64,000 bases of DNA from Leptospira johnsonii (lineage in GTDB: Bacteria > Spirochaetota > Leptospiria > Leptospirales > Leptospiraceae). Positions 34,487 through 46,625 of this stretch are shown piece by piece (positions within the stretch are counted from its first letter, which is position 1; every line of letters begins with the position of its first letter). A program made the position numbers and the translations under genes. The notes under the pieces were generated by a model. That model was not told the origin of the DNA, searched no databases, and was given only the letters and a program-made list of their open reading frames with translations. The stretch is from the NCBI RefSeq assembly GCF_003112675.1, contig NZ_BFAY01000011.1:1116001-1180000 (forward strand), in the 5' to 3' direction.

Positions 34487-37469
34487 CTGTTTTCTCCTTA
34501 TTTCCGAATTTGCCGTAAAGAGTGTTCATCAGGATGAGTATTCCTCCAACTCCTAGGAATACCAACGCACGAGTGATTGTGGAAGACTGAGAAAGATCCC
34601 AGAAGATCAACCTAAGCAGGCATACTATCATTGCTACCAAAGACACATAACGGAAATGTTCCTTTTTCAGAATGAGTCCCATTAGGAAGACGATGAACAC
34701 TTCTACCATCCATAATAGAGTTAATAGAGAAGAATCAAAACTCCAGAAAAGGAAGAATGCTCCCGCTGCGAATAAAGGATAGAATATGACACTGTCAGAT
34801 CTTTGATCCAGCTTTTCCGAAAGTGTTCTGATCTTTCCAGGATAACCTTCCATTTCTATTCCTTGGAAAGGAGGCAGAAGTTGGATCCTTACTAAGTATG
34901 CGATCTGCAATACAATCCCAATAAGTCCTCCGAGCCATTCTTGGTTGGCCCAATATTCGGACGGAGTTAAAGCCGAACTGGAAATGAAAGCCACATGAAT
35001 ACAGGAATACCAATAGAAGCAGAGGGAATAAAATCTGAATCTCGAAATTTCCCAAGAGGTTTTTGAACTGATCTGATTTAGGAAGAATGCCCAAACGATC
35101 CAAGCGACCGGTAGCCATGTATTCGGAATTTCTAATGCAATGATTGCTGTGATAAAGGTCCCTGTCAGTTCCCAGAACAAAGGTAAAATAGAATTCCAAT
35201 AATTCGGAATTTCTTTTTTAGGCTTCGGACTGTTTGCCCAATATAAAAATACTCCAATTGCCAAAGCTTGAATCAGGAATCTGATCTTGAATATGCCTAC
35301 GTATAATTCCGATTGAAGATGGACCAGAATATGAGCTCCTAAAAACAATCCTACAAATATTAATGCAAAAATTTGCCAGACCGATCCCGCATAATTGATG
35401 GATGACTTCCAAGTATTCTCCCATTTCTTTTCTCTTTCAGAGAAAAAGTTTTTAGTCTCGAGATAAACCAGGGAAAGAAGTAGCCATAGTATCCCAGGTA
35501 AAAACGGAGAAATACTTTGAGTAGTCCAATATGCCAAGAATACGATATGCAAAGAGAAAAGGATCGCTCCGGGAGAAGAAAAATATCTGATCTTATCCGG
35601 ACCGATCTTTACTTTAGAAAGAGGTATCATTAAGAAGCAGAATAGGATCGTAGGTAGATCTCTTAGCAGAACTTCCCATCTTTCCAAAGAATAAATTCTA
35701 TAGATCACTTCGAAGTGTAATGCGGCGACAAAAAAGAAAATCCCAACTCCTAAACCGTTCCAATTTCTGTTTTGTCGGATCACCAGCAGAAGTATTCCAA
35801 GAGCCGGAAGATATAGCTCCGAGTATTTCCAGTCGAATAATTGGAAACAAATAGCGGATGCTAAAAGTCCGGAAAAAATTCCGGCAGGGGAAATTCTATC
35901 ATCTCCTCCTATTCCGTAAATATCGTCGCTTGCGGTGGCACTTTCCTTATTCCGTATCTCATCATAGAATTGGATCAAGAATGTCAGAAGGATCATCGCA
36001 ATCGTAGTGATGACCACGGGCCAAGCTCCAAGATGGACACCACCAAAGTATTTTACGATTAGAATAAGAATATATTGAATCCAAGAAAGATGAAGAAGCA
36101 CCACTCCTATATTCTTGAGTAGATTCTCTTTTTCTTCCGAACTTACCACGAAGAAGATGGAGAATAAGAGAGAAATGTATACATTGATCAGGAATAGATC
36201 CACTTCCCATCGACTGAGTAATATGATCCCGATCGAAGCAAGTGCTAAGGATACTAAAGTATCTGTAAGATACAGCCATCGTATGTTTAATTTTTCTCTA
36301 GCCGTTCTTGCCCAGAAAAACAACCCGACAGAAACAGTGATCAAAACGGGAGGATTCCATTTAGATCCTGTGGAATACACTGATAGACCTAAACCGATCC
36401 CCGCCCAAATAATTAAATGAGTGATAAAAGGAAGACGTTGGATATTTGCGGAAGAATAAACTTTTCGATAATGAGCCAAGATGGATGGAATTCCAACAGC
36501 AAGAGTTCCTAAGATCCCCCAAGTTCTGGAATGAGTAGAATTCAATACATGTAGTTGTTCCGAAAAATGTCCTTTATAAAGATAATTTAAAATTAAAAAG
36601 GAGATCGCGGTTTGTATTAAATGAAATTCCCATTTAGTTCTATAAGATAGGAGCACACTGAAAGCAGAGACTCCAACCGCTAAGAAGAAGATCAAGGTAC
36701 TTAAAGGAAGGATCGCCAGAGAGATTAAACTTAAAACAATATGAAGGCTCGCAAACTTTTGTTGAGAAGTTTGCCAAGCAAGTCCCAGGTTTACTGAAAT
36801 TCCTACAATAACTAAGATGAGCGCATAAAATTCCGATTCTATCCATTTCATTCCGGGAACTGAAACTGCAGCAATACAAGAGAATAATATAACTGCACCG
36901 GAACCGCTTCGGATCCAATATCCGATTTGCACCCAGAACTCTTTTTTGACTAGAAGAATGGAAACTATGAATAGACCTACACCGATCCCTAATACCATTA
37001 AGAATCTGAAAAATGGAGACATGTTCAGGGCCGCATAGATCCCTAAGAATCCTACACCCATCACGAGTATGATTGTTCCTAAGATCCCGGTCCAATTGTT
37101 CGCGATCTGCTTCTCGAATTTTTCCCAAGCCTCTGATTTTTTAGCAATAGGTTGAGGTTCTTGCTTTATAATAGTTGGAGGTACAACCGCTGCAGGTTTT
37201 TGCGTTTTTGTAACAGGCTTAGAAGAAGGGACTTCCTTCTTGGTTTCTGGAATTGTTTCTTTTACCAGGATTGGCTTTTCTTCTTTGATTGGAGGTTTTT
37301 TCTTTTCTGCCTGTGTTTCAGGAACAGCAGAAGGTCCCCTTTCTTTCAATTGGTTCTCCAGATCTTGGATCCTTTCTAAAAGTCCGTTGATCTTTGATAA
37401 TAAAACGAAGGGAATAATAAGGTAGAAGATACCGGCAAAAAATGCGAACAAACCGATCAAAAAATACAT
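34476..37469 (-). CDS. DUF2339 large multi-pass membrane protein
   Basis: The 997-residue protein has an N-terminal membrane helix, a short coiled coil (INGLLERIQDLENQLKE), a Lys/Pro-rich linker of about 70 residues, then the DUF2339 signature region (WEKFEKQIANNWTGILGTI, followed by GVGFLGIYAA) and more than 20 hydrophobic segments to the end. Such giant inner-membrane proteins are of unknown function. Coupling with the M48 protease gene suggests an envelope quality-control or transport role (inference). It ends in a short cytoplasmic tail (GKFGNKEKTDAP). Confidence 0.8.
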   Translation of the reverse strand: MYFLIGLFAFFAGIFYLIIPFVLLSKINGLLERIQDLENQLKERGPSAVPETQAEKKKPPIKEEKPILVKETIPETKKEVPSSKPVTKTQKPAAVVPPTIIKQEPQPIAKKSEAWEKFEKQIANNWTGILGTIILVMGVGFLGIYAALNMSPFFRFLMVLGIGVGLFIVSILLVKKEFWVQIGYWIRSGSGAVILFSCIAAVSVPGMKWIESEFYALILVIVGISVNLGLAWQTSQQKFASLHIVLSLISLAILPLSTLIFFLAVGVSAFSVLLSYRTKWEFHLIQTAISFLILNYLYKGHFSEQLHVLNSTHSRTWGILGTLAVGIPSILAHYRKVYSSANIQRLPFITHLIIWAGIGLGLSVYSTGSKWNPPVLITVSVGLFFWARTAREKLNIRWLYLTDTLVSLALASIGIILLSRWEVDLFLINVYISLLFSIFFVVSSEEKENLLKNIGVVLLHLSWIQYILILIVKYFGGVHLGAWPVVITTIAMILLTFLIQFYDEIRNKESATASDDIYGIGGDDRISPAGIFSGLLASAICFQLFDWKYSELYLPALGILLLVIRQNRNWNGLGVGIFFFVAALHFEVIYRIYSLERWEVLLRDLPTILFCFLMIPLSKVKIGPDKIRYFSSPGAILFSLHIVFLAYWTTQSISPFLPGILWLLLSLVYLETKNFFSEREKKWENTWKSSINYAGSVWQIFALIFVGLFLGAHILVHLQSELYVGIFKIRFLIQALAIGVFLYWANSPKPKKEIPNYWNSILPLFWELTGTFITAIIALEIPNTWLPVAWIVWAFFLNQISSKTSWEISRFRFYSLCFYWYSCIHVAFISSSALTPSEYWANQEWLGGLIGIVLQIAYLVRIQLLPPFQGIEMEGYPGKIRTLSEKLDQRSDSVIFYPLFAAGAFFLFWSFDSSLLTLLWMVEVFIVFLMGLILKKEHFRYVSLVAMIVCLLRLIFWDLSQSSTITRALVFLGVGGILILMNTLYGKFGNKEKTDAP

Positions 37470-37650
37470 AAGCGGAATGAGTTCAGCATACGCGATTTCA
37501 TTGTAAATTTATTTTTAAGCCGTTTTCTTGGCGTGTTTAGGTAGGCCTTTTCGAATAACGCGTCCTTTAGGATCATAACTTTCCTGAATTTTCGAAAAAA
37601 AATGAAAGTTTTGGAAAAGTAGTTTCTAGCGTTATTTAGTCCATTAGTAT

Positions 37651-40600
37651 TTGAGAGCTTGTTCCCTCGGTGATAAAAGTTTGGAATCTTCCCTTTCACA
37701 GCTCAATATCCTCAGGCAGTTTTTCGAAAGGATCGGGGACGGAGTTCTTGTATTTTCTAGTTCTGGCAATTTGATCGAAGCGAATCCTTCCGCATTACAG
37801 ATATTGGGCTATTCTTCTAAAGAGTTGAAAGAGATAGATTTTAGTCTGATCTCCGATATCCGAAACGGCATCTTTGAAAGTCTCAAAAAGGAAGAAAAGA
37901 CCAATTGGTATTTGGGTTACTTTTTACTTAAGAACAAAGAGATCAGGACATTCTATTGCCAAGGTTTTAAGATCCAAGGAGAAACAGATGCAGAAACTAC
38001 AACTTGGATCCATATTCGTTCTCCCAAACAACAAAGTGAACTTTCCAAAGAAGATATAACTCATCCTGAGATAGGATGGAGGGCTCTCGAAAAATTTTTC
38101 GATATGAATCCTTTGCCTATGGCTATCACAGAGATTGAAACTGGCAAATATCTTAAAGTAAATAGGCAGTTTTGCATTCAGGTAAAATATTCTGAAGATG
38201 AAATTGTAGGAAAAAGCGCTTTAGACTTGGGCTTCTGGAGTTCTGCAGAGACAAGAGCCAATATAGTAGAAGCTATTAAAAAAGAAGGCTTTGTTCGAGA
38301 TATAGAATTACGTTTTACGAATAAACTTGGAGAGGAATTTTGGGGCCTTTTCTCCGCTCACCCTATAGAATATGCAGGTTCATTAAAACTTCTTACAATT
38401 ACTGTGCCGATCACGGATCGGGTAAAAGAAGAAGTAGAAAAACAAAAACTTCTGGATGAGCTGAAAGAGAACCAGGAGATCCTGAAGCAGATCATTAAAT
38501 TAAATCCCACTGCGATTACATTATCCAAATTGGATGGAGCCTATTTGGATGCAAACGATCTGTTCTTAAGTTTAATTGGAAAAACCAAAGAAGAGATCAT
38601 CGGCAAGTCTCCCGCGGACTTGGGTGTGTATTACGATCTGAGCGATAGGGAGATCATCCGAGGATTACTGATCCAAAAAGGTGCGGTAGATAATTTAGAA
38701 GTGAAAATGGGAACCTCCGACGGAAAGATCCGATCTATTCTATTTTCCGCTAGAGTAATAGAGGCTGGCGGTGAAAAAAAGATCTTAGCGGTTGGCCACG
38801 ATATCACTCATATAAAAGATGCCCAGACTGACCTGGAAGGCTTAGCTTCCGAACTTGAAAAAAGTAAGGAACTTTTCCAAAGATTATTTCAATTAATCCC
38901 TTCTGCGGTAGTTCTTACCGATTTGATCTCCAGAAAGATCATCGATGTGAACGAAAGATTTTTAGAATTCGTAAAGCTAAAAAGATCCGAAGTGATCGGA
39001 AAGCTCACTACCGACATCAAGGTTTGGGATTACGATCCGGATAGAAGGGCCGAAATTTATAAACAGTTAGATGAGAAGGGAGAAGTCAGCAATATAGAGA
39101 CTGTTTTCAGAGCCTCCGATGGAATTGCGATGCCTGTACTGTATTCAGGAAGGATCGTAAAATTAAACGGAAGACCACATGTTATCTCACTTGCAACGGA
39201 TATCAGAGAACGTCTGGAGGCAGAAGAACAGACCAGAAGATTGAACGCAGAAGTCCGGCATAATAAAGAACTCTTCGAAAAAATATTCCAAATGAATCCT
39301 GCTGCGGTGTCTTTATCTGATCTGGAAACCGGAACTTATACGGAGATCAACGAAGCGTATTGTGCTCTGATCGGATATACAAGAGAGCAGATCATCGGAA
39401 AAACTTCTGTAGAGTTAGGAGTACTAAAAAGTAAAGAAGACCGGGCAAAGATCAAAGCGGAACTTGAAAGTTCAGGATGGAGTAAGAATATAGAATTAGC
39501 TATAGGCCATGCAGACGGATCTGAACGTTATGGACTTTGCGGAAATAGAATTTTTAGACTGGGCGATCGAATGGTTCTCTTGTCGATGGTAATCGATATC
39601 ACGGATAGAAAGCGAGCGGAATCCGAGAGAGATAAATATCTAGCTCAATTAGAAGAAAGTAAAAACCTATTCGAGAAAGTATTCGAATTAAATCCGGATA
39701 CAATCTGTATTTCCGATCTCGAAACCGGTAAATATATCAGCGTGAATTCAATGTTCTACGATCTATTCGGATTCACAAAAGAAGAAGCGATCGGAAGGAA
39801 TTCGGTGGATTTGGGAATTTGGCCCGATCCTAAGGTCAAACGTCAACTTATAGATCAGATGAAAGAAAAAGGAATATTAAGAGATATTGATATTCCTTTT
39901 ATCCGAAAAGACGGAACTCCTGTAGATTCTATTTTTTCCGGCCGTATTGTGAACTTAATGGGAAGGCCTGCGATAGTCGCAATCACTAAGGACAATACCG
40001 CTGCAAAGGCTGCAGCTAAAGAAAAAGAAAAAGAGAACATAAAACTTTCCGAACAGGCAAGAGTTCTATTGAACATGGCGACTGATCCGGATTTTGCTAC
40101 AGGTAATATATCTGCAGGTTTGAATAATATAGTTAGAATGTGCACCGAGACATTGGGATGTGATCGTGCTTCCATTTGGCTTTTTTCGGATAAGGAAAGA
40201 ACTGTGTGGTCTCTGGTATCAGGTTGGGATCAAAAATTCGAAACCTATATGGATCCAGCTACGATGGACCTAAAACAACACCCTAAATATTTTGCATCGA
40301 TGAAGACGGAAAGATTCGTGGATGCATACGACGTGGTCAACGATCCAAGGACTTCTGAGTTTGCAGAGACTTACAGTATTCCTCTAGGCATCCAATCTTT
40401 GTTGGACGCTCCAATCTTTTTAAGAGGTGGAATTTACGGGGTAATCTGCTTAGAACACAGAGGTGGTCTCAGAAGATGGAAAGGATATGAGCAACAATTC
40501 GTAGTTACAGTTGCAGAACAAGTCACTCAGCTATTATTGAATTCCGAAAGAAGAGAAGCTAAGGAAGAATTGGAGCACGCAGTTCGCATACGGACTTCCG

Positions 40601-41610
40601 AGTTAGCTTCGGCTTTGGACAATTTGAAAAAGACCCAGGACCAACTCATTCTTTCCGAAAAGATGGCCGCCCTTGGACAATTGGTGGCTGGTATCGCTCA
40701 TGAGATCAATAACCCGTTGGGAGCGATCTCTGCTCTAAGCGGCGAGTTGAGAGCTTATATGGATTCTTCGCCGGACCGTTTGAAAAAGTTACGTCCATTT
40801 TTTGCAGAGGCAGAACCTAGCTATATCAAAAGATTGTGTGATTTCATCCGTGCAGGGATCGCTAGTAAAGAAACTCAAGTCTCAAGAGAAGAAAGAAGGG
40901 ACGTTCTCAGAAAATTAAAGAATAAACTGAGCGAACTTGGTTTCGAAAATCCTTACGATCTAGCCGACAGACTGATGGATGTAGGGTTATATAATTCCAT
41001 GGAGGAATTTCCAGAAGTTTTCGAGGCCAAGGAAAATCTTGCACTCCTAGATTTTGCGATCGAAGAGATCCAAACATATAAGAACGCAGCATCCATTCGT
41101 TTGGCAGTGGATAGAACTTCTAAGATCGTTTATGCTCTTAAAAGTTTTGCCCATATCGATTCAGGAGAAGGTAAGATCGAAACGGATCTTGCGGAGAATA
41201 TAGAAACTGTTCTTACAATTTATCATAATCAGATCAAAAACGGGGTCGAAGTAGAATTAGACTTCCAAGCAAGACCGATTATTTACGCGTATCCGGATGA
41301 TTTGATCCAGGTTTGGACAAACTTAATTTACAATTCTTTACAAGCCATGCAGTTCAAAGGAAAGATCAAAATTTCCATTTTGGATTCTGATTCGGACGTT
41401 TCCGTTTTGATTTCGGATAATGGTCCTGGTATTCCTCCGGATATTAAATCTAAGATTTTCGATCCTTTTTATACCACCAAGGCCCCGGGTGAAGGAAGCG
41501 GTCTGGGACTAGATATTTCCAGAAGGATCGTTTTAAAGCACGGAGGGAGGATAGAATTTAACTCTAAACCAGGAAAGACAGTGTTTAAGGTGCTTCTTCC
41601 TAAGAACTGA
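37651..41610 (+). CDS. Multi-PAS/GAF sensor histidine kinase
   Basis: The 1319-residue cytoplasmic protein has six PAS domains in tandem (about 20-125, 145-260, 275-390, 405-520, 537-655, 670-785), a GAF domain (about 815-965), then a kinase core with H1017 in [12 protein letters not shown], an N-box [10 protein letters not shown] near 1225, SDNGPGIPP and [12 protein letters not shown]. Between His and N-box about 95 extra residues are inserted. PAS domains 2-6 are close internal duplicates. No receiver domain or partner regulator is adjacent. The start is taken as TTG 37651; a TTG at 37681 is also possible. Confidence 0.9.
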   Translation: MRACSLGDKSLESSLSQLNILRQFFERIGDGVLVFSSSGNLIEANPSALQILGYSSKELKEIDFSLISDIRNGIFESLKKEEKTNWYLGYFLLKNKEIRTFYCQGFKIQGETDAETTTWIHIRSPKQQSELSKEDITHPEIGWRALEKFFDMNPLPMAITEIETGKYLKVNRQFCIQVKYSEDEIVGKSALDLGFWSSAETRANIVEAIKKEGFVRDIELRFTNKLGEEFWGLFSAHPIEYAGSLKLLTITVPITDRVKEEVEKQKLLDELKENQEILKQIIKLNPTAITLSKLDGAYLDANDLFLSLIGKTKEEIIGKSPADLGVYYDLSDREIIRGLLIQKGAVDNLEVKMGTSDGKIRSILFSARVIEAGGEKKILAVGHDITHIKDAQTDLEGLASELEKSKELFQRLFQLIPSAVVLTDLISRKIIDVNERFLEFVKLKRSEVIGKLTTDIKVWDYDPDRRAEIYKQLDEKGEVSNIETVFRASDGIAMPVLYSGRIVKLNGRPHVISLATDIRERLEAEEQTRRLNAEVRHNKELFEKIFQMNPAAVSLSDLETGTYTEINEAYCALIGYTREQIIGKTSVELGVLKSKEDRAKIKAELESSGWSKNIELAIGHADGSERYGLCGNRIFRLGDRMVLLSMVIDITDRKRAESERDKYLAQLEESKNLFEKVFELNPDTICISDLETGKYISVNSMFYDLFGFTKEEAIGRNSVDLGIWPDPKVKRQLIDQMKEKGILRDIDIPFIRKDGTPVDSIFSGRIVNLMGRPAIVAITKDNTAAKAAAKEKEKENIKLSEQARVLLNMATDPDFATGNISAGLNNIVRMCTETLGCDRASIWLFSDKERTVWSLVSGWDQKFETYMDPATMDLKQHPKYFASMKTERFVDAYDVVNDPRTSEFAETYSIPLGIQSLLDAPIFLRGGIYGVICLEHRGGLRRWKGYEQQFVVTVAEQVTQLLLNSERREAKEELEHAVRIRTSELASALDNLKKTQDQLILSEKMAALGQLVAGIAHEINNPLGAISALSGELRAYMDSSPDRLKKLRPFFAEAEPSYIKRLCDFIRAGIASKETQVSREERRDVLRKLKNKLSELGFENPYDLADRLMDVGLYNSMEEFPEVFEAKENLALLDFAIEEIQTYKNAASIRLAVDRTSKIVYALKSFAHIDSGEGKIETDLAENIETVLTIYHNQIKNGVEVELDFQARPIIYAYPDDLIQVWTNLIYNSLQAMQFKGKIKISILDSDSDVSVLISDNGPGIPPDIKSKIFDPFYTTKAPGEGSGLGLDISRRIVLKHGGRIEFNSKPGKTVFKVLLPKN

Positions 41611-41611
41611 G

Positions 41612-43471
41612 TTAGATTTTAAAGAATTCCACTTCCTTTCTCAAAGAGCTTGCTTGTTGGGCAAGTTTCTCCGCAAGAGAATCTATATCAGTCACTATCC
41701 CGTTCAAAAATTCGGTAGCTTCCGAAATACTACCGATCGTTTTAGAAAATTCTAAAGAAGTTTGCGATTGTTCTTTCGTATGATTTCTGATCTCTTCTGC
41801 GGATCGGATCAATTCCGAAAATGCATTTTTTACTTGAGCACTCGCTACCAATTGTGATTCGGATAAGGAAGAGACCTGCAAAATTCTTTCGGAAGTATTT
41901 TGAGCAGTATCTCCAATCCTTCTGAAAGCTACTTCAGTATTTCCTAAAACTTCTCTTCCTGAGTTGGTTGCCTTTACCGCTTCTGCCAATGTTGCCCTGA
42001 TCCTTTTTGCATTCTCCTGGGTTTGTTCTCCCAGTTTGGAAATTTCCTGGGCTACCACTGCAAAACCTTTTCCTGCTTCTCCGGCACGGGCAGCTTCTAT
42101 AGCAGCGTTCAAGGAAAGAAGGCCAATTCTATCGGTAATCTCATGGATCACGTTCACACTAGCTTCCATTTTGGCGGTATTAGATTCTATTTCTGCCATC
42201 GCATCTCGAGTGGATTTTAAAGCGGATTCTCCATTAGAAGTTTCTAATCTCATTCTTTCCGCGTCATTTTTTGTATCCATGAGGGAAGTATGAACATTAC
42301 GGATTCTATCTTCAAGTTCGGCAAGAGATTCTGTTGCTTGTTCTACGGTGCTGGATTGGCTTTCCGCTCTGGAGGAAGTAGAATGAATGGATGCTGCGAT
42401 TTCTTCTACCCCTGAACTCATTTGTTCAGTGGATGCAGCTTGCTCTTGCATCTTTATGGAAAGACCTTTCGTTTTCTCTTCTAATACTTTAGAACTTTGA
42501 GAAAGTTTTTCGGACTCTTTGATCACCGTTTTAACAACGATCCTAAGTCGTTTCACAAAATCGTTCAGCATCTTGCTACTTCTTCCCAATTCGTCCGTAG
42601 AAACCATAGGAAGTAGAATCTCCAACTCACCTTGGGACATTTCTACAAATGCGTTCATCATGTTTTTGGAGTTCCTACGGATACTAGAAGCCAGTAGGTA
42701 GGAGGAAATGGTAAGGGTGATCACCATAAAAAGTATAGTGAGAGAAAGCGCTAAGGTAACATCTCCCAGTTTCAACCAACCGGAAGTCTCTTCTAGTAAA
42801 AGATAACCAAAAATTACTACAGGTAATAATGCGATAGATGCGATCGTAGAAATGAGCCTAGTAAAGATAGATACTTTACGAATATCTTTATCTTCCAGAG
42901 AAAGTCCGTTCAATCTGTCCGACTCTAATGCTTCCGCAAGTACTGACTCGGTCAAAAAGAAATGAGAAATTCCTAAAGTAGGATAAATGATCAAAGGCAA
43001 GAGTAAGAAAGGAGCCGACTCGAAGAATTCCGGAATAAAGAAAAAATGCATAATTTTCCAAGCCGTAGGAATTCCATAACTCCACTGCACTATATAAAAT
43101 CCGGTGTTGAGTAACGGGAAGTTCAGAAGTTTTTTCTTTACTTCTACCTTTCCTTTTGTGTTCAACTTTTCCCAATTATTGGGTTCCAGGTTGGATAAGA
43201 GCCTTCCCAAATACAAAAATCGAAGCGTAGGGAAAAAATAAGATGTGGTCAATGCGACTGTGGACGACCCGATCAGTGCGATCGCCTTATTGAAGTCATA
43301 CGCTCCTGCAGCGATAATGAACAAAACAGCCAAAGGGACCGCAAGAACGGAAGTTAATAGCTCCAGGCCCAAGGTCAGTCTCCATCTGAGTTTTCTAGAT
43401 TCTCCCCTCGTCATTTCCGTTCTTTTCCTTTTTTTGATTTGAAAGAAACCTAAGGCTTCAAGATATTTCAT
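41612..43471 (-). CDS. Methyl-accepting chemotaxis protein
   Basis: The N-terminal half has about five to six hydrophobic segments, an unusual membrane sensor with no large periplasmic domain. A HAMP-like region ([20 protein letters not shown]) leads into the long coiled-coil signalling domain with the hairpin tip [20 protein letters not shown]. It should control the CheA kinase and flagellar switching. Start is uncertain: ATG 43471 overlaps the first bases of the divergent PhoD-like gene, while ATG 43414 would leave a 55-base spacer; a GTG further up also exists. It converges on the kinase gene with one base between. Confidence 0.9.
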   Translation of the reverse strand: MKYLEALGFFQIKKRKRTEMTRGESRKLRWRLTLGLELLTSVLAVPLAVLFIIAAGAYDFNKAIALIGSSTVALTTSYFFPTLRFLYLGRLLSNLEPNNWEKLNTKGKVEVKKKLLNFPLLNTGFYIVQWSYGIPTAWKIMHFFFIPEFFESAPFLLLPLIIYPTLGISHFFLTESVLAEALESDRLNGLSLEDKDIRKVSIFTRLISTIASIALLPVVIFGYLLLEETSGWLKLGDVTLALSLTILFMVITLTISSYLLASSIRRNSKNMMNAFVEMSQGELEILLPMVSTDELGRSSKMLNDFVKRLRIVVKTVIKESEKLSQSSKVLEEKTKGLSIKMQEQAASTEQMSSGVEEIAASIHSTSSRAESQSSTVEQATESLAELEDRIRNVHTSLMDTKNDAERMRLETSNGESALKSTRDAMAEIESNTAKMEASVNVIHEITDRIGLLSLNAAIEAARAGEAGKGFAVVAQEISKLGEQTQENAKRIRATLAEAVKATNSGREVLGNTEVAFRRIGDTAQNTSERILQVSSLSESQLVASAQVKNAFSELIRSAEEIRNHTKEQSQTSLEFSKTIGSISEATEFLNGIVTDIDSLAEKLAQQASSLRKEVEFFKI

Positions 43472-44837
43472 GACAATGAGACGCAGATTGCTTTTATCAT
43501 CCACCTCTTTGTTGATTTTACTGTTTGAATTCTTTTACATCGATTTTGCAATTTATGGAAAAAGTCAGTCAATCGACACATCTTCGCCTTCTAGTATTCG
43601 ATCGGGGCCGATGTTAGGTTACTCGACCCATAAAGAAGTAAAAATTTGGGTCCAGACTAAGAATCCTTCTAAAGTATATGCGAAATATTTTATTTCCGGA
43701 AATCCCGAGCAAAGTAACATAACTCGAGAAGTAAACACAGAACACAATAAAGGGAACGTTGCCCATCTGATCGCGGACGTATTGGAACCCGGAAAAACAT
43801 ATGAATACATAATTTATGTAAATGGAAAATACCAAGAACCTGCGTCGGAACAAAAATTTAAGACACAACCTATTTGGATCGGAAAGCAAAGTGGGCCTCC
43901 CGATATCAAATTCGCTTTGGGAAGTTGTGCATTCGTGAATGATCCTAAATACGATACCCAAGCAAAACCTTATGGAGGAGAATATTTTATCTACCAATCC
44001 ATCTCTGCTCAAAAGCCGGATTTCATGCTTTGGATGGGAGATAATATTTATCTAAGAGAGCCTGATTGGGAATCCAGAACAGGCTTCATTTATCGTTATA
44101 CCGAACAAAGATCTTTGGCCGAATTACAACCGTTACTCGCGAATGTTCACCACTATGCAGTTTGGGACGATCATGATTGGGGACCGAACGATGGGGACGC
44201 TTCTTTTTGGATGGGAGCAACTGCAGATGAAATTTTCAAACTGTTTTGGGCAAATCCAAACTATTCAAAAAAAGGAATATACGGCTCCTTCACTTGGGGA
44301 GATACACAATTCTTTTTGATGGATGATCGTAGTTTCAGGACTGCAAACGATAATAAAACAGGATCTAGATCCTTCTTCGGAGAGGAACAATTGGATTGGT
44401 TGGTGAACGGTTTGGCATTTTCCAAGGCTACTTTTAAGTTCGTAGTGGTGGGAGGCCAGGTCTTAAATCCGTTGTCAGTATTCGAGAATTATTCCACTTA
44501 TGCGGAAGAAAGGGAAAAACTTCTTTCCAAAATCTCCAAATTGAAGATAAAAAACCTGGTATTTTTGACCGGAGACAGACACTTTACGGAATTATCATAT
44601 ATCCAGGAAGGATTCGAATATCCTATATACGATTTTACCGTTTCACCTTTAACTTCTTCCACTCATGCGCCGATTACCGAAAAAAATCCATTAAGGATCG
44701 AAGGTACTCTTGTGGATGATAAAAGGAATTTTGGGACTATAGAAATTACCGGTCCATTAAAACAAAGGAACTTAGTATTTAGAATTTTTGATTCTTCCGG
44801 AAAAGAGCTTTGGTCTAGGGAAATTAAGGCCAAATGA
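43470..44837 (+). CDS. PhoD-like alkaline phosphatase / metallophosphoesterase
   Basis: A signal or anchor spans residues about 6-28. After a Fn3-like N-terminal domain (about 50-130) come the metallophosphatase blocks: [43 protein letters not shown] and [10 protein letters not shown], which supply metal ligands of PhoD enzymes. PhoD hydrolyses phosphate mono- and diesters outside the cytoplasm. Two ATGs (43470, 43476) are possible starts. It overlaps the downstream hydrolase by ATGA. Confidence 0.87.
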   Translation: MTMRRRLLLSSTSLLILLFEFFYIDFAIYGKSQSIDTSSPSSIRSGPMLGYSTHKEVKIWVQTKNPSKVYAKYFISGNPEQSNITREVNTEHNKGNVAHLIADVLEPGKTYEYIIYVNGKYQEPASEQKFKTQPIWIGKQSGPPDIKFALGSCAFVNDPKYDTQAKPYGGEYFIYQSISAQKPDFMLWMGDNIYLREPDWESRTGFIYRYTEQRSLAELQPLLANVHHYAVWDDHDWGPNDGDASFWMGATADEIFKLFWANPNYSKKGIYGSFTWGDTQFFLMDDRSFRTANDNKTGSRSFFGEEQLDWLVNGLAFSKATFKFVVVGGQVLNPLSVFENYSTYAEEREKLLSKISKLKIKNLVFLTGDRHFTELSYIQEGFEYPIYDFTVSPLTSSTHAPITEKNPLRIEGTLVDDKRNFGTIEITGPLKQRNLVFRIFDSSGKELWSREIKAK

Positions 44838-45691
44838 AAATCCAAAAGTTTATGTTATATCTTCTCTCGATCATATTCATCGTTTTTCTGGGACTTTTCG
44901 GCTTATTGTATTCTAATCAGGACAAGTTGATCTTCTTTCCTGAAATTTTGCCCGAAGACTTTCACTTCTCTTTTCCCTATACGTTCCAAGAAGTTTCTTT
45001 GGAGCTGGAAAACGGGGAGAAGATATACGCATTATTTTTCCCTGCTCAAGGTCCTTCTAAGGGTGCAGTTCTTTATTTCCATGGGAACGCAGGAAGTTTA
45101 AGAAGTTGGGGAGGGGTCGCCGAGGACTTTGTTCCTAGAGGTTGGGACCTTCTCATGACCGACTATAGAGGGTATGGTAAAAGTAGAGCCAAACTAACTG
45201 AGAAGGGAATGTATCAGGATGCGGAACGCTGGTATGAATATCTGAAAACGGATAAATTAAAAAAAGAAAATGAGATCATCCTTTATGGGCGATCTATCGG
45301 AGCAGGGGTTGTTGCGGATTTAGGAACCAAAACAAATCCGGGTTATATTATATTAGAAACTCCTTATACTTCTTTGGCGGATCTTGCAAAAGAATATTAT
45401 CCTTTCGTGCCTGAATGGTTCTTGGCTTATTCTCTCAAGTCTGAGAATAAGATCGGAAAATTACATTCTGCTGCGACGATCATACATGGGAACGAAGACG
45501 AGATCATTCCTTTTCGACAAGGAAAGAAATTATTCAAAACAGCTTTAGAATCGGGAGTAAAGATAGAACTTTTGGAAATAGAAGGAGGAAATCATAATAA
45601 TCTCTCCTTCTTTCCCGAGTACCAAAAAGGGTTAGCGAAAATTTTAGAATCGGTCCACGTGAACCGAAGAAAATCAAATTCTCAGAGATAG
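44834..45691 (+). CDS. Membrane-anchored alpha/beta hydrolase (S33-like)
   Basis: An N-terminal membrane helix (residues about 8-28) is followed by an alpha/beta hydrolase domain: oxyanion-type [12 protein letters not shown], nucleophile Ser in YGRSIGAGV, acid in GNEDEIIPF and His in [10 protein letters not shown]. Relatives (BEM46/YqkD type) are serine hydrolases of unknown substrate at the membrane. It is translationally coupled to the PhoD-like gene and overlaps the convergent mtnP by ten bases. Confidence 0.85.
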   Translation: MKIQKFMLYLLSIIFIVFLGLFGLLYSNQDKLIFFPEILPEDFHFSFPYTFQEVSLELENGEKIYALFFPAQGPSKGAVLYFHGNAGSLRSWGGVAEDFVPRGWDLLMTDYRGYGKSRAKLTEKGMYQDAERWYEYLKTDKLKKENEIILYGRSIGAGVVADLGTKTNPGYIILETPYTSLADLAKEYYPFVPEWFLAYSLKSENKIGKLHSAATIIHGNEDEIIPFRQGKKLFKTALESGVKIELLEIEGGNHNNLSFFPEYQKGLAKILESVHVNRRKSNSQR

Positions 45692-46545
45692 TCTGGGAAT
45701 AATACTTTCAGTTTTGCAACAGTGTCCGGATTCCTGCGCTCCGGAGCGGTGATGATAGAATATTTAGTACTATTCTTTAAGCTTAGATCATCCCCATTCC
45801 CGAGATCCGGGATCAAAGCACTCAATAGTTTTTTAGCATTCTCCGCATTCTTTCCTAGATTCGCCATTACCATTTCCGCGGTGACTGCTTCTTCATTCTC
45901 TCTCCAACAATCGTAGTCTGTGGACATACAGATCATTTGGTAAGCGATCTCAGCTTCTCTTGCAAGTTTCGCTTCCGGAAGAACGCTCATATTGATAATG
46001 TCTCCACCCCAAGAACGATACATATGAGATTCCGCTCTCGTGGAGAATAGAGGACCTTCCATACAAACTAAAGTTTTGTTTTGGTGGATCTGAAGATTTA
46101 TTTTTGCAGCGGCTTTGTTAATTCTATCGCTTAGATTTTTTGAAAAAGGATCTGCGAAAGGAGCATGAGCTACCACACCTTTTCCAAAGAATGTGGACTC
46201 TCTTCCTCTTGTTCTATCTATGATCTGGCTAGGAAGAACGAAATCCAAAGGTTTGATTTCTTCTCTCAAACTTCCGACGGAACTGAATGCTACGATCTCT
46301 TCTACACCTAAAATTTTAAGTGCGCAGATATTAGCCTTCATAGGGACTTCGTGAGGCATGATAAAATGTCCCACACCATGACGAGGTAAGAATGCGATTA
46401 GTTTGTCGTGGATCTTTCCGATCTTGATCGTGTCGGAAGGTTTGCCCCAAGGAGTTTCCGGAAGGATTTCCTCGACCAGTTCCATTCCATCCAGACTATA
46501 GAGACCTGTGCCTCCGATAACTGCAGCTTTTACTTTGGTCCCCAT
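45682..46545 (-). CDS. mtnP: S-methyl-5'-thioadenosine phosphorylase
   Basis: The enzyme splits methylthioadenosine into adenine and methylthioribose-1-phosphate in methionine salvage. Diagnostic are VIGGTGLYSLDGM, FLPRHGVGHFIMPHEVP, CMEGPLFSTRAESHMYR and NMSVLPEAKLAREAEIAYQ, all well conserved; 287 residues is typical. No other salvage gene is adjacent. Its phosphate and sulfur pocket residues cannot be inspected one by one without alignment, so a purine nucleoside phosphorylase role is a small alternative. Confidence 0.92.
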   Translation of the reverse strand: MGTKVKAAVIGGTGLYSLDGMELVEEILPETPWGKPSDTIKIGKIHDKLIAFLPRHGVGHFIMPHEVPMKANICALKILGVEEIVAFSSVGSLREEIKPLDFVLPSQIIDRTRGRESTFFGKGVVAHAPFADPFSKNLSDRINKAAAKINLQIHQNKTLVCMEGPLFSTRAESHMYRSWGGDIINMSVLPEAKLAREAEIAYQMICMSTDYDCWRENEEAVTAEMVMANLGKNAENAKKLLSALIPDLGNGDDLSLKNSTKYSIITAPERRNPDTVAKLKVLFPDYL

Positions 46546-46625
46546 ATCCTTCTCCCCTCAATCGGAATAAATTCCATATATCGAAATATGGGTTCGATTG
46601 TAAAGAAGAAGGAAACGAAAAGGGC

